A stretch of DNA of 64,000 nucleotides from Lytechinus pictus (taxonomy: Eukaryota; Echinodermata; Echinoidea; Temnopleuroida; Toxopneustidae), in assembly GCF_037042905.1 (NCBI RefSeq), contig NW_026974140.1, positions 13,938,001 through 14,002,000 on the forward strand, in the 5' to 3' direction. This document shows positions 48,230 to 59,117 of the stretch, piece after piece. The notes beneath the pieces were generated by a model, which had not been told where the DNA came from, did no database searches, and saw nothing but the letters and a program-made list of their open reading frames with translations. Both the position numbers and the translations under genes were made by a program. The number at the start of each line of letters is the position of its first letter. Position 1 is the stretch's first letter.

Positions 48230-49080
48230 ATTCCAGTATGGTTAATTGGTTCCAAGTGGGTTATGGGTGGTCTATGGGTTCCAACTGGCATAATCTGTTC
48301 TAGTTTGGTTTATGGGTTTTAACTGGAATCAATTGGTAGGTATACCAGTAAGGGCTATTGGTTCTAAATGGTATCAATTAGTTTGATATTCCAGTATGGT
48401 CAATGGGTTTCAAGTGGGTTATGGGAGGTCTATGGGTTCCAACTGGTACATTCTGATCCAGTTTGGTTTACGGGTTTTAACTGGAATCAATTGGTAGGTA
48501 TACCAGTAAGGGCTATTGGTTCTAAATGGTATCAATTAGTTTGATATTCCAGTATGGTCAATGGGTTTCAAGTGGGTTATGGGAGGTCTATGGGTTCCAA
48601 CTGGTACATTCTGATCCAGTTTGGTTTACGGGTTTTAACTGGAATCAATTGGTAGATACCAGTAAGACATGTTGGTTCTAACTGGTATCAATTGGTTTAT
48701 GATATACCAGTATGGTTTATGGGTTTAAGGTGGCATTAACTGGTATATACACCCGGCCATTGGGTTTCTATGGGTTCCAACTGGCATCAAATGGTCCAGT
48801 TTGGCTTATGGGTTTTAAACTGGAATCTATTGGTAGATAAACCAGCAAGGCCTATATCAGGTTTTAACTGGTATTAACTTGTGTACTAATTTATACCAGT
48901 ATAGTTAATTGGTTTCAACTGGAATTAACTTGTATGTTTTCAGCATTTCCAGTTGGGACAATGGGTTTCAACTGGAATATACTGGTAAGATGGGAGTTTA
49001 CCAGTTGTGCCAATTGGTATCAGTTGAATCCAGTTGAAACCAGTTAAAATTTCAACTGGTTTCAACTGGTTTTTTAACCT
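48230..49080. repeat. AACTGG/CCAGTT motif array
   Basis: A diverged array in which AACTGG, CCAGT or TTGGT/ACCAAT-type words recur every 15-25 bases in both orientations. A longer unit of about 160 bp recurs three times (GGTTCCAACTGG, CCAGTTTGGTTTACGGG and GGAATCAATTGGTAG blocks at about 48267, 48436 and 48595). It ends in a perfect inverted repeat, CCAGTTGAAACCAGTT and its complement, at 49030-49069. Confidence 0.8.
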
Positions 49081-49544
49081 GGGGACGAAAAACTATTCAG
49101 TAGTAGCTCCATGATGCGATGATAAGTCCATCCTAAAGGCCTGGTCCCACTGGCTGATGCCCCGCAAAACGTATTCATTAAGGACACAGCGGGCTAGCAA
49201 AATATCGGGATGGGTCCATCCGTTTTCATCCTCTCCAGAAATTGACATAATAGTGAAAACATAATGGAAAATAACGGACGGTCGTATTATTTTGGCGGGA
49301 GAGTTAAACGGATGTTCATGATCGGAAGCCCAACGGGTGAAGCGGATGGAAATAAATGGCAGCGACCGAGGGGTTATCGGGGATTTCGAGGAGATGCAGA
49401 CGCTTTAAGGATGTAATACATCCTTTCTATTTCCGCGCTCCTAACGATGTATACGTTCCATGTGGGGGCCTCCCTAGTCCAGATTAGACCTTGGTGTTTG
49501 GAAGTTCTCTTTCCCAAAGCTAACATAGAGGGCACATGACTCCC

Positions 49545-49613
49545 ACTCTCTAATCAGCGCCAATCTACGCATCTGAGGAGGGAAGATGGGTGAATTGGCG
49601 CTGATTAGAGAGT
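49545..49613. other. Perfect 20-bp stem-loop
   Basis: ACTCTCTAATCAGCGCCAAT (49545-49564) and its exact complement (49594-49613) flank a 29-nt loop. No other member of this hairpin is seen in the window. Confidence 0.8.
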
Positions 49614-49789
49614 TACATTACAAAGTAGTGTCAAAATCAAACATCAAAATATACAAAAATGAAGGTATATAATGCAGTACCAACAAGGGTGGTCGGGGGG
49701 GGGGGAGGATTGAATTAAGAAAGTGATATGAGACGTGCAAATGTAGTCGGTGTTGTCTAATCAGGTGGTTGAATAAAGGGGGTTGTTTT

Positions 49790-51130
49790 TATTTTTTAGA
49801 TAACTAGAGTGAGACTTAGTAATTGAATTTGTCGGTCTGTGTTTCTTAGAAGATATTATCGTGATATTAGTGTGATTCGAGTACAAAGTACAGATGGAGC
49901 TAGATTATTGACCAATTTAAAAATGGTAACAAGTGGAACGCCTCTGGCAGTCTCGCCTGCATTACGCAATTCGCTATAGCAGCAGTGCCGCCTTTGTAAA
50001 ACATATAATGAATAACTATTCACAGAAGAAAACATGATAATAAATTATGTCCAATGACCAAAAATGACATTTGACCATAAACCTATGACATAGGACATGT
50101 GCAAAACAATTATTCATACTAGATTACCCTTATGTCGATGTTTCATGAGCTAGATCCATAAACTTCCTAAGTTATGATGCCAATTCAAAACATACTCCCA
50201 ACATCTTTGACCTTTGAGCTTGGCCATGTTCCTGGAACGCGCACAGGATATTCAGGGATACATTGCTGATCTTATGTCCAAGTTTCATGAACTAGATCCA
50301 TAAACTTTAAAAGTTAAGATGACAATTCTACAAATACATGTAATCCAACATTACCAAATTTTGTTGACCCTAAATGCCCTTTCACCTTGGTCATGTGACC
50401 TGACACTCCCACAGGATGTTCAAGGATACTTGATTGCTCTATGTCCAAGTTTCATGAACTAGATCCATAAACATTCAGTTATGATGACGATTCCTCAAAT
50501 AACCCCCACATAGCCAAAGTTCGTTGACCCTAATTGACATTTGACCTAAATCACGTGACCTGAAACTCGGGCAGGATCTTCAGTGATAAACTATTACCCT
50601 TATTTCTAAGTTTTATGAACTAGGTCCGTATACTTTCAAAGTTATGACAACATTTCAAAACCTTAACCTTGGTTAAGATTTCGATATTGATTCCCCCAAC
50701 ATGGGCTAAATTCATTGACCCTAAATGACCTCTGACCTTGGTCGTGTGACATGAAACTCAGGCAGCATGTTCAGTAATACTTGATTACCCTTATGTCTAA
50801 GTTTCATGAACTCGGTCCCCAAACATTCCAAGTTATGTGACATTTAAAAAACTTAACCTTGGTCATATTTCAGTGTTGACGACGCCGCCGCCGTCGGAAT
50901 AGCGGCACCTGTAGTCTCGCTCTGCTATGCAGGCGAGACAAAATAACTGACTGATTGTTCCATCTCTTGTTTAGTTGATCAACCTTCAAAATGTCATATA
51001 TATTCGCTGTACTTAATTGACTGTTTACTTCTAAGACAAATTTCAGTACCCTGTTTAGTAGAACTTGGAGACGATTTAGTTGGCTTTTATTGCCATTTCT
51101 CCAGATTGTACATCTGATCATAGCCAAGTA
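49790..51130 (-). pseudogene. LINE reverse-transcriptase C-terminus, split by an inserted element
   Basis: On the minus strand, 51127-50943 reads IWRNGNKSQLNRLQVLLNRV and later STANIYDILKVDQLNKRWNN, then QSVI. Past the insertion, 49927-49860 continues in the same frame with TIFKLVNNLAPSVLCTRI. Together they match the usual end of a non-LTR polymerase (…LxxLQxLLNR…, then a F/YKxxNxLAP motif). Stops follow soon after, so this is a relic. Confidence 0.75.
49928..50941. mobile_element. Helentron/HINE-like element, copy 1
   Basis: Starts AACAAGTGGAACGCCTCTGG, then GTCTCGCCTGCAT (49950-49962). The middle holds several ~150-bp repeats (GACCTTGGTCATGTGACC, AGTTTCATGAACTAG, AAACTTTCAAAGTTATGA). Near the right end are GCCGCCGCCGTCGG and a hairpin GTCTCGC-T-CTGC-TAT-GCAG-GCGAGAC (50914-50939). 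The terminal inverted motif, central minisatellite and subterminal hairpin are the usual plan of non-autonomous Helentron relatives (HINEs). No Rep/helicase ORF. Confidence 0.75.
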
Positions 51131-51255
51131 TCGGTTAGATTAAAGCCTTGTACAGCATAAGAGCTGTGTTTTGGTTTATAACCAACCAATTCGATGCATA
51201 GCGTTTTCCAACGGATGGCAAGTTTTTTTTTACGTTTTACATCCGCTTTGCCTTC

Positions 51256-51303
51256 GTAAGTGCAGTGGGACCAGGCCTTAAGGCCCGGTCCCACTGCACT
51301 TAC
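51256..51303. repeat. 48-bp near-perfect palindrome
   Basis: GTAAGTGCAGTGGGACCAGG with CCTT on the left and AAGGCCCGGTCCCACTGCAC with TTAC on the right, one mismatch in 24 pairs. It looks like two copies of the AAGGCCTGGTCCCACTG repeat joined back to back. Confidence 0.85.
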
Positions 51304-51732
51304 TGTGATTTCATCGTTACAAAATGTTTTGAGCTGCACAAAACTTTTAGAACGGATGAATTTTCCGACGTGTACGATGTAAATCCTCAACATTACGAGA
51401 AACAAACGACAACCTGATATTCAAGGTAAGGGCTTGAAGTTTTTCCTGTATATTGAATTTTAAATATGCAAAAACAATTAAGAATTATTTTACCTAATCG
51501 AGATATATCTAACGTTATGCATATCACGATTTAAGGCCAATTAAAAATATCTTAAAAATATTTTTCCTATCTCATTTGTTTAATTTTACTCCTTTTATTG
51601 TATTCAACTTTTTACAACGCAGGATTGAAATGATATAAATTAAGCTATCCATTATTATTCTGATATGGTATATTGTTTTTTTTGTATAAAAAAAATTACC
51701 AAAGAACAAAATTTTAAGTAATTGTTTAAAAC

Positions 51733-52688
51733 AACAAGTGGAATGCCTCTGGCCGTCTCACCTGCATCACGCGATTCAATATAGCAGCAGTGCTGATTTT
51801 GAAAACTACTATAACTCGCACAAGATGTTCAGTGATACTTGGTTACTCTTATTTCCACGTTTTATGAACTAGACCAATACACTTATAGAGATATGATGGC
51901 AATTCAACAAATACCCCCAACGTGGCCAAAGTTCTTTGACCTTACATGACCTTTGACCTTGATCATGTGACCTGAAACTCGCACAGGATGTTCAGTGATA
52001 CTTGATTACTCTTATGTCCAAGTTTTATGAACTAGACCAACACACTTTCAAATTTATGGCTGTAATTCAACAAATACCTCAATTTGGCCAAAGTTCATTG
52101 ACCCTAAATGACCTTTGACCTTGATCATGTGACCTGAAACTTGCACAGGGTGTTCAGTAATACTTGATTACTATTATGTCCAAGTTTCATGAATCAGATC
52201 CATAAACTTTCAAAGTTATGATGGTAATTCAACAGATACCCCCAATTCGGCCAAAGTTCATTGACCCTAAATGACCTTTGACCTTGGTCATGTGACGTGA
52301 AACTCATGCAGGATGTTTAGTGATACTTGATTAACCTTATGTATAAGTTTCATGAACTAGGTCCATATATTTTCTAAGTTATGATGACATTTCAAAAACT
52401 TAACCTTAGGTTAAGATTTTGATGTTGATTCCCCCAACATGGTCTAAGTTCATTGACCCTAAATGACCTTTGACCTCGGTCATGTGACATGAAACTCAGG
52501 CAGGATGTTCAGTAATACTTGATTAACCTTATGGCCAAGTTTCATGAACTAGGTCCATATACTTTCTAAGTTATGCTGTCATTTCAAAAACTTAACCTCA
52601 GGTTAAGATTTGGTGTTGACGCCGCCGCCGCCGTCGCCGTCGGAAAAGCGGCGCCTATAGTCTCACTCTGCTATGCAGGTGAAACAAA
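51733..52688. mobile_element. Helentron/HINE-like element, copy 2
   Basis: Starts AACAAGTGGAATGCCTCTGG, GTCTCACCTGCAT at 51755-51767, central ~150-bp repeats, GCCGCCGCCGCCGTCGCCG, and right hairpin GTCTCAC-T-CTGC-TAT-GCAG-GTGAAAC (52660-52685) with one mismatch. Same orientation and plan as 49928-50941. Confidence 0.8.
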
Positions 52689-52830
52689 AATAAGGGGGAC
52701 ACCTACCTACTGTACGATGTAACAACCTTTCTACGTTTCTGTTCCCCACCATTAAAACTGAACACAAACTAATTCCCCTTGATAAATATAACCTCAATAA
52801 TTGAAGAAACAAAAATTGAAGAAACAAAAA

Positions 52831-53226
52831 TCAAAGACATCACACAGTTGACAATCTGTGAGGGCAGCATAATGAGATAAAAATGCTAAAAAAATATATC
52901 TTGGGATATATCTTTAGTGATCAACTCAATAAGAATTTAGTTTTTATTCAGAAAGGTTTTTTTTCTTCTGTGATCAAAGACATCACACAGTTGACAATCC
53001 GTGAGGGCAGCATAATGAGATAAAAATGCTAAAAAAAAATATATCTTGGAGATATCTTTAGTGGTCAACTCGATGAGAATTTAGTTTTTATTCAGAAAGG
53101 TTTTTTTCCGTGAGGGCAGCATAATGAGATAAAAATGCTTTAAAAAATATATCTTGGAGATATCTTTAGTGGTCAACTCCATGAGAATTTAGTTTCTATT
53201 CAGAAAGTTTTTTTTTCTTCTGTGAT
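52831..53226. repeat. Tandem repeat, 143-bp unit, about 2.7 copies
   Basis: TCAAAGACATCACACAGTTG starts copies at 52831 and 52974; a third copy begins partway through at about 53108 (CCGTGAGGGCAGCATAATG). Each unit carries ATATATCTTGG(G/A)GATATATC-like palindromic sequence and GAATTTAGTTT. Confidence 0.9.
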
Positions 53227-53689
53227 TAAGTATACTGTACATGTAATTGTCTAAGGATCAAATATTGATAAAAAAATAACAAGTCTGTCAAATGATATGT
53301 TAAACTTTTACTGGAACATATACATGTACTATAGACTATAAAAACAAATGTTCAAGTATACAATTAATTTATGATATACATAGTATTTATTACATATGTC
53401 AATTATACATGTCTACATATATTTAATATGAAATAAACTATGGAAGTTAATAAATTCAATTGCACATCAATTTTAACAAGAATGGGCAGATATACATTCA
53501 ATCAATAATCAGTAAAGGTTACCTTGCAATCTGAACTACATATAAACATGTTCATTCGCCACATACAATGAGAAGCTTATGTGATTCTTTGGACATAGAA
53601 TTCCTCCTCTCAAATAGATAAAGAAAAAAAATGAAAATCAACTTTCATTGTTCGAAATGAATTCTAATAAAAAATTCCTCCAAAAATTA

Positions 53690-53890
53690 TTTTCTCCCAA
53701 TCGATCATGGGCCCAGCAGCCAACCTGCAGCGCCAGATCGATGTAGCTCTATCCCTTGAATTGTTGAACACCAAAAAGGGTAGCAGCAATTCCCATCTTT
53801 TAATGTCTTTTGGTCTGATGTGGCTTGGGGCTTGAACTCCTGACCTCCCAGTTGTGAGACGGATGCTCCACCAACTGAGCCATAACACCA
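53690..53890 (-). mobile_element. tRNA-Val-like SINE
   Basis: On the minus strand the head reads ATGGCTCAGTTGGTGGAGC (A box), CATCCGTCTCACAACTGGG (anticodon arm, CAC) and GGAGTTCAAGCCCC (B box). The body, with CAAAAGACATTAAAAGATGG and GGCGCTGCAGGTTGGCTGC, follows. The acceptor stem is mostly unpaired, so this is a retroposed SINE, not a tRNA gene. Confidence 0.82.
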
Positions 53891-56800
53891 TTAGATAGAA
53901 TATAAAGATATCGACTGATATTTCTTATACAACATACAATCATGGAAATTTTATCTGAAATCAAAAGTATTTACATAGGACAATCTTTGGTCAATATTGG
54001 GCCAGAGGGCACCACGAATGAGGCAGTATCATAAAGAACTGATTGTGCTTCATGACTGAACACAATAATCTTCATGTACAATATATTGCCCACATCCTGA
54101 ACTTGAATTTAATTCAAACTCTGGTCTAGAGTTGTAGTTTAAAAATCACACAAATCTTGAACAGGACTTGTTATCATTTGACACCCAAATCATTCCTAAC
54201 TGTCTAAATATAAGCAGTGAAATAGTTTTCGTCACCATTAACACATAAGGAAAGACCACAATATACATGAGACACATACAGCTGATTAGACAGACATTTT
54301 TTATTTCCCATAAAACAGAGTTGGACCTTGGCTCAAGATAATCTGGACTTCAGAATACGGGCCTATATAAGTTGTCAACATCTACATGTACTTCAATATA
54401 AAAAAAATGGTCAACATCTACTTTAATACAAACAAAAGCTGTCAACATCTGGAAAAAAAAAATCAGTATTCATGGGAATAAACACTCTGGCCATGTGGCC
54501 TAATAGATTAGAATATTTCTTGTATGGAATGATTAAAAAAGAAAATATTTGCCTCCCACAAAAATATAATCACTCTTTGACTTGTTACATGAATTCATTA
54601 AGTAATTTCTAATAAGACATGAACTCAATGAATTGAGGATAACATAACAAACATACATGTATGTTCAAATTACTATAAAGAAAGTACATGAGGGCAAGCC
54701 CCTATTTCCCAACACCCCGTGACCCCCCCCCCCCTCCCTCAAAAATACAAGAAAATTTGATTATCATTGCCATATTTCATATTCCACACATAGAATTCAA
54801 ATTTGTTTTAAAACTAAATAGATGTTTATCATATTAAAGTACACTTTAAATATATAACTGTATATACTGTATATAATTTACAATGGATTTTCCAAACTCA
54901 TAGAATATCATTCAGTCAAACCTTCATTCAAACCTACATGTACATAATGTTACATAAAATATTTATTTCATGTACAATATAGATAAAAATTTCTTTAATG
55001 AACATAGATTTCAGACTAATTAAAAAAGTGTCTTTATACACCATTAAACTTTACTTCTATGTTAATGTCCTAATGATACATTGATTAAACATCACATGGA
55101 TATCAGGGTAATTAAAAAGTGTCTTTAGACACCATGACATTAAATTTTACCTTCATGTGAATGTTCTAATAATACATTAAGCATTACACTTTCTAAGCAA
55201 CCACATTTATTTTGTGAAGAAACAATGTTGTTGTTTGTCACAAAAAGAATGTTTGAATGAATGTTATCAGCATATATCAGGTTATGCCTACACTAATTGG
55301 CGGGTTTTACCTGAAAATTACATTAAGTTTGTCATCATGTATCAAGCTCTCATTCTTATTGGGGTAATGCAGGATCACACCACTGTAGGGAAATTATTGC
55401 ATAGGGTAAATTTACTATTAAATTTTTCATTGCATATATTTATGTGAACAATTCACCAAGGATTTTCTTATTGACCAACCAATCTGCTTATTATACCATG
55501 GACCTATTACGAAATAGGTCCATGATTATACTGAATGATATTGGAGATTACATGTAAATAAGGAGCAAAGATGAATCAATCAACCCCCCCCCCCCCCGTC
55601 CTTTATATAAATTCTTCTTCCCTTTATTCATTACTAACTACAAATACTGTATCTCAAATAACTTACTTTATTATAAGTACATGTACATGTTCCCAGTGTA
55701 AAACTTTTGAAAATTTACATTGATATTACTATGTACAGCAAACAACATTTTCTAATAATTTACACAAGAGATCTGTAGGGAATGAAGTGAAAGTAACTGT
55801 TTAGGAGTTAATGTAGTTAATTTCTATCATTTTTCCAGTACTGCATATTAAGTGTAAAAAAAATACAGGCAGTAATTTTGTTGAGCCCTAAAAAAGTAAA
55901 CTCTAAAGTACAGTAAAAAGCACTGAACAATAAACATAGTACAGTACCTCATCTCCTTAAATCGTCACCACTATTGGATCAATTCAAACAAAACTTGAAG
56001 ATCTACCTTTTCTTATATATTATTATTATGAAACCAATAATGCCAGAGCTAAATGTCAGACTCTTACATGTATATGTATTGTACACATTGCCAGGTAAAA
56101 TAAAAACACTTTTTTTTCTACAATTACTCCTACTACTACTACTAATACTACTACGTACTAATACAACTGATAATAATAAGGATATTTCTCTTTACATACT
56201 GGGGCAATTGTGCGTAACACAAGTCTTTCAATCACAAACAATCCCTTCTGATATATGTATAAAGGCAGGGACAGTACAGTATGCTTCATGATAAATTAAA
56301 AATGATAAATCACAGATTGGAATGTTCCAAGGTATATTATTGCTTTGGGTCACTTAAGAGATATAAATTGATTTAATTGCCATTAATACATGTACTTTTC
56401 TTAATCTTTTTTTAAATTGGCAAAAACAAACACTTTTATTTGAAAAATGCTTCTTTGATCTATTTTCAATATCACATTTTCATTTTTTCCCAAGCATATC
56501 TCCCTCTCTTCCACTTCACACATTAGTATGCAAATAGTAAGAAAGTTAGCCTTTTTCTAGACAAGTTCTATCTGACTCCTTGTGAAGCATATATGTACAT
56601 TATGATAACCTATTATAGAAACAAGATAAAGTTAAGCAATGATGAAAAAAAAATATAGTAGGGCCTATTGATCTTTTGTACTGGGAGACTGAACATGTAC
56701 CAAGTTAATGTAGGACAGAGAATAGACAGTATGTGAAATGACTGAACCCAGTACACCAAGGCTTCAATGCCCAGTATCTGGAGCTAGGTATATCATATCT

Positions 56801-57157
56801 GTTTCTACTACGTGTACATGGAGATAAATTGTGCAAAAGATGCCATCATTGACTTTGGGACCATACAGTCTTTTTCTCATTAGGGCCCTGCTGCTAAAAA
56901 TCTACTACATGTACGTACATGTATGGTCACCTTTCCAGTTAAGTCAAGCAGTCTGTTGAGGTGACCAGTGAATGACAAAACTACCAAAATACATTTTGAA
57001 AATGAACCTTAAAAAGTAAGAGCAATAATGTGTTTTGCAAAATGGTGTGGATATGAGATCAATTTAAGGCTTGAGTTAATTTTTGGCTGGACTTCTCCCA
57101 TCCTAAAAACAAATCCTAGTACTGATATCTTGTACAAGCAATACACAAACAAACATA
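53891..57157. other. Low-repeat region downstream of the F-box/LRR exon
   Basis: AT-rich DNA with few recognisable repeats (short CTACTACTACTA stretch near 56128, C runs near 54725 and 55585). On the minus strand the first canonical AATAAA after the F-box/LRR stop is at 56440..56435, about 770 nt away, so part of this could be 3' UTR. No other gene seen. Confidence 0.45.
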
Positions 57158-57180
57158 CATGTACATGTACATGTACATTG
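57158..57180. repeat. ACATGT microsatellite
   Basis: ACATGTACATGTACATGTAC-type self-complementary hexamer run about 30 bp past the stop codon of the F-box/LRR gene, in its putative 3' UTR. Shorter ACATGTACATGT pieces are common throughout 53000-61000. Confidence 0.85.
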
Positions 57181-57209
57181 TACTGTGCATTATCCTTGAA
57201 TGCATTTAC

Positions 57210-59117
57210 TCAGAAAAATTCTGGTTGGTACATTGTAGATAGATTGCCATCTAAGTATGATGTTACAACGGTCTGGAGACATGGCAGCTTGCTACGCATC
57301 GTATCTACGGCAGCTATAGGAACATTACACTGAGATACATCCAGAAACTTGAGGTGCCTACAATGCTGGGCCAGAGCATCCAAACTCTTTTCAGTGATGA
57401 GACAACGAGGAATGACCAGAGATGAAAGACGACACAACCCCTCTGCTACAGCTGTCACACCTACATCAGTTATTTGATGGCATTCACTAACCGTCAAGTC
57501 CTGCAGGTTGGGGTTGTTCTTTGCAACAGACTCCAGGCTTTTGTCAGTGACATTGCGGCACATACGGAGATCCAGGGTTTGCAGGCGCGGAAAGGATATG
57601 CTCTCCTGAATACATCGGTCTGTTAGATGATGGCAAGCGGCAAGGTTGAGATACTCAAGAGTTTTGATGGCATTGATAGCTACTCTTGATGTAGAGTTGA
57701 GGTATTCCTGCATCTCATCTTCTGGAATGGTCAAGATGACCTCTTCGAATTTTGCAGGCCGAAAGAAGCCCATGTTGCTGTGACTGCGAGTGTAGCGATC
57801 ACTGCTGTGCTTTGAGGATTCATCGGGAGGAGAGATAACTGGACAATCCTTATCTAATCCAAGGAGACCAAAATCAGTAATCCGCTGACACCAACTGAGA
57901 TTGAGCCGCTTAAGGCAGTGGAGCCGAGCAGAGATGCGATGAACGCTGAGGTCTGTCATGGCATGAGAGGAGCTGAGATTGAGTTCTTGAAGATCGGGTG
58001 CAGCATCACAGATGCAGAAGACTACGTCATCGTCCACTTGTGGACAACCTTGCAGATTCAATGACCTCAAGTGTGAGAAAGAAGCACCCCTCAGTCCCTT
58101 CAGCATCTGAGCTCCTTTGAGATTGAGGTTACTTGCTAAACTTAAATGGGTCAACTTGGTCAGGTTCGATGTCAGCTGCTCAAAGGTATCCTGAGGAATG
58201 GACTTGAGTTTGTTTAGATTCAGTTTTTCCAAGCTTCCAAGATTCTGTGTAATAGCATTGATAGCTACATTTCCAACAGATGGACATGATGCCAAGATTA
58301 CTTCCTTTAGGCTTGGTTGTAGATTTGCAAGATTCTTTACGCCATCATTTGTTAGATGAGTACACCTCACCAAAACAATCCGCCTCAGCTTGAGATTTGG
58401 CACATTGGCTAAGGATGTCAATGCTTCACTGGTAACTGTAGTTAAACTAAGGTCCAGAGAAGTCAAGGTTGATGTGAATCTCTTCACAAATGCCAAAAGA
58501 TTTGAGAAACTAAGCAAAGTGACAGAGTCCTTTCCCATATCTCTATTGCGGTATGGGTCTGTTTCAAACGCTATGTTGCATCCTGCTAGGGACAAGTCTT
58601 CTAGTTGAGGAGTGGTGGCTACAAACAGATTAAAGAGAGCATCAGAAAGATATCTAATTGATGCTAAAGATAGCTTCTTTAACCTCCTGAAAGCCTGGAG
58701 GGCCACTTGCCTATCTGCATCCTTCTGCAAAAGTGTACCAGACATGAACATACTGTTACAGCAACTAAGATCAAGTGATGTCAGGTTGTCACAATGGGCG
58801 AGAATACCTAGGAACATCTTTTGTGTCAGATCACATCCTTTGAGACATAGATATTGCAGATGAGGACCAAGGTGCCGACCGACTTCTTTCAGGAGGAAAT
58901 CGGCGTTGGTTCCTTCCACATAGGTGATGACTAGCTTTGGACTCTTCCTGTGTCCAAGATCCTGGAGGTGTTTTCCTGTTGATGATGATGCCCTCAGGGT
59001 TATCTTTGTGTTTCTGTGAAGTGCAGGATCTAAGGATGCATGGAACCAGTGTTTGCAGACCACAGATGCTTCTTCTCGATCTGTGTAGCACAGGAATTTC
59101 AGGATGTGAGCTATAAG
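57210..59117 (-). CDS. F-box/leucine-rich-repeat (FBXL-type) protein, 3' terminal exon, 635 codons
   Basis: The exon starts after TTTTGTCATTTCAG (acceptor at 59120-59118), phase 0, with LIAHILKFLCYTDREEASVV and CKHWFHASLDP. This is the second half of an F-box, whose LPxE start must lie in an upstream exon. It ends at TGA 57212-57210. After the F-box come a Ser-rich linker and about 15-18 Cys-containing leucine-rich repeats (LxxLDLSxCxxxTD pattern: LNLSWCQRITDFGL, LNLAACHHLTDRCI, LDLRMCRNVTDKSL, LTVSECHQITDVGV). A non-LRR insert of about 50 residues lies at roughly 430-480 of this exon (SSKHSSDRYTRSHS, then acidic). F-box proteins bind SKP1 and bring substrates, held by the LRRs, to SCF ubiquitin ligases; this is the inferred role. 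The ATG at 59129 lies in the intron's pyrimidine tract and is not the start. Closest human family member not determined. Confidence 0.93.
   Translation of the reverse strand, partial: LIAHILKFLCYTDREEASVVCKHWFHASLDPALHRNTKITLRASSSTGKHLQDLGHRKSPKLVITYVEGTNADFLLKEVGRHLGPHLQYLCLKGCDLTQKMFLGILAHCDNLTSLDLSCCNSMFMSGTLLQKDADRQVALQAFRRLKKLSLASIRYLSDALFNLFVATTPQLEDLSLAGCNIAFETDPYRNRDMGKDSVTLLSFSNLLAFVKRFTSTLTSLDLSLTTVTSEALTSLANVPNLKLRRIVLVRCTHLTNDGVKNLANLQPSLKEVILASCPSVGNVAINAITQNLGSLEKLNLNKLKSIPQDTFEQLTSNLTKLTHLSLASNLNLKGAQMLKGLRGASFSHLRSLNLQGCPQVDDDVVFCICDAAPDLQELNLSSSHAMTDLSVHRISARLHCLKRLNLSWCQRITDFGLLGLDKDCPVISPPDESSKHSSDRYTRSHSNMGFFRPAKFEEVILTIPEDEMQEYLNSTSRVAINAIKTLEYLNLAACHHLTDRCIQESISFPRLQTLDLRMCRNVTDKSLESVAKNNPNLQDLTVSECHQITDVGVTAVAEGLCRLSSLVIPRCLITEKSLDALAQHCRHLKFLDVSQCNVPIAAVDTMRSKLPCLQTVVTSYLDGNLSTMYQPEFF

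Larger units (their letters stand above)
49136..51279. mobile_element. Possible DNA element with AAGGCCTGGTCCCACTG ends, containing other repeats
   Basis: A 17-bp sequence AAGGCCTGGTCCCACTG at 49136-49152 is found as its exact complement at 51263-51279. Between them lie a LINE remnant and a Helentron-like element. Whether the two ends belong to one element or are two separate copies of one short repeat in opposite orientation cannot be decided here; the sequences just inside them differ. Confidence 0.35.

Noticed and set aside
53815..53890. Functional tRNA-Val (CAC)
   Set aside because: Acceptor stem mostly unpaired and followed by a SINE body.
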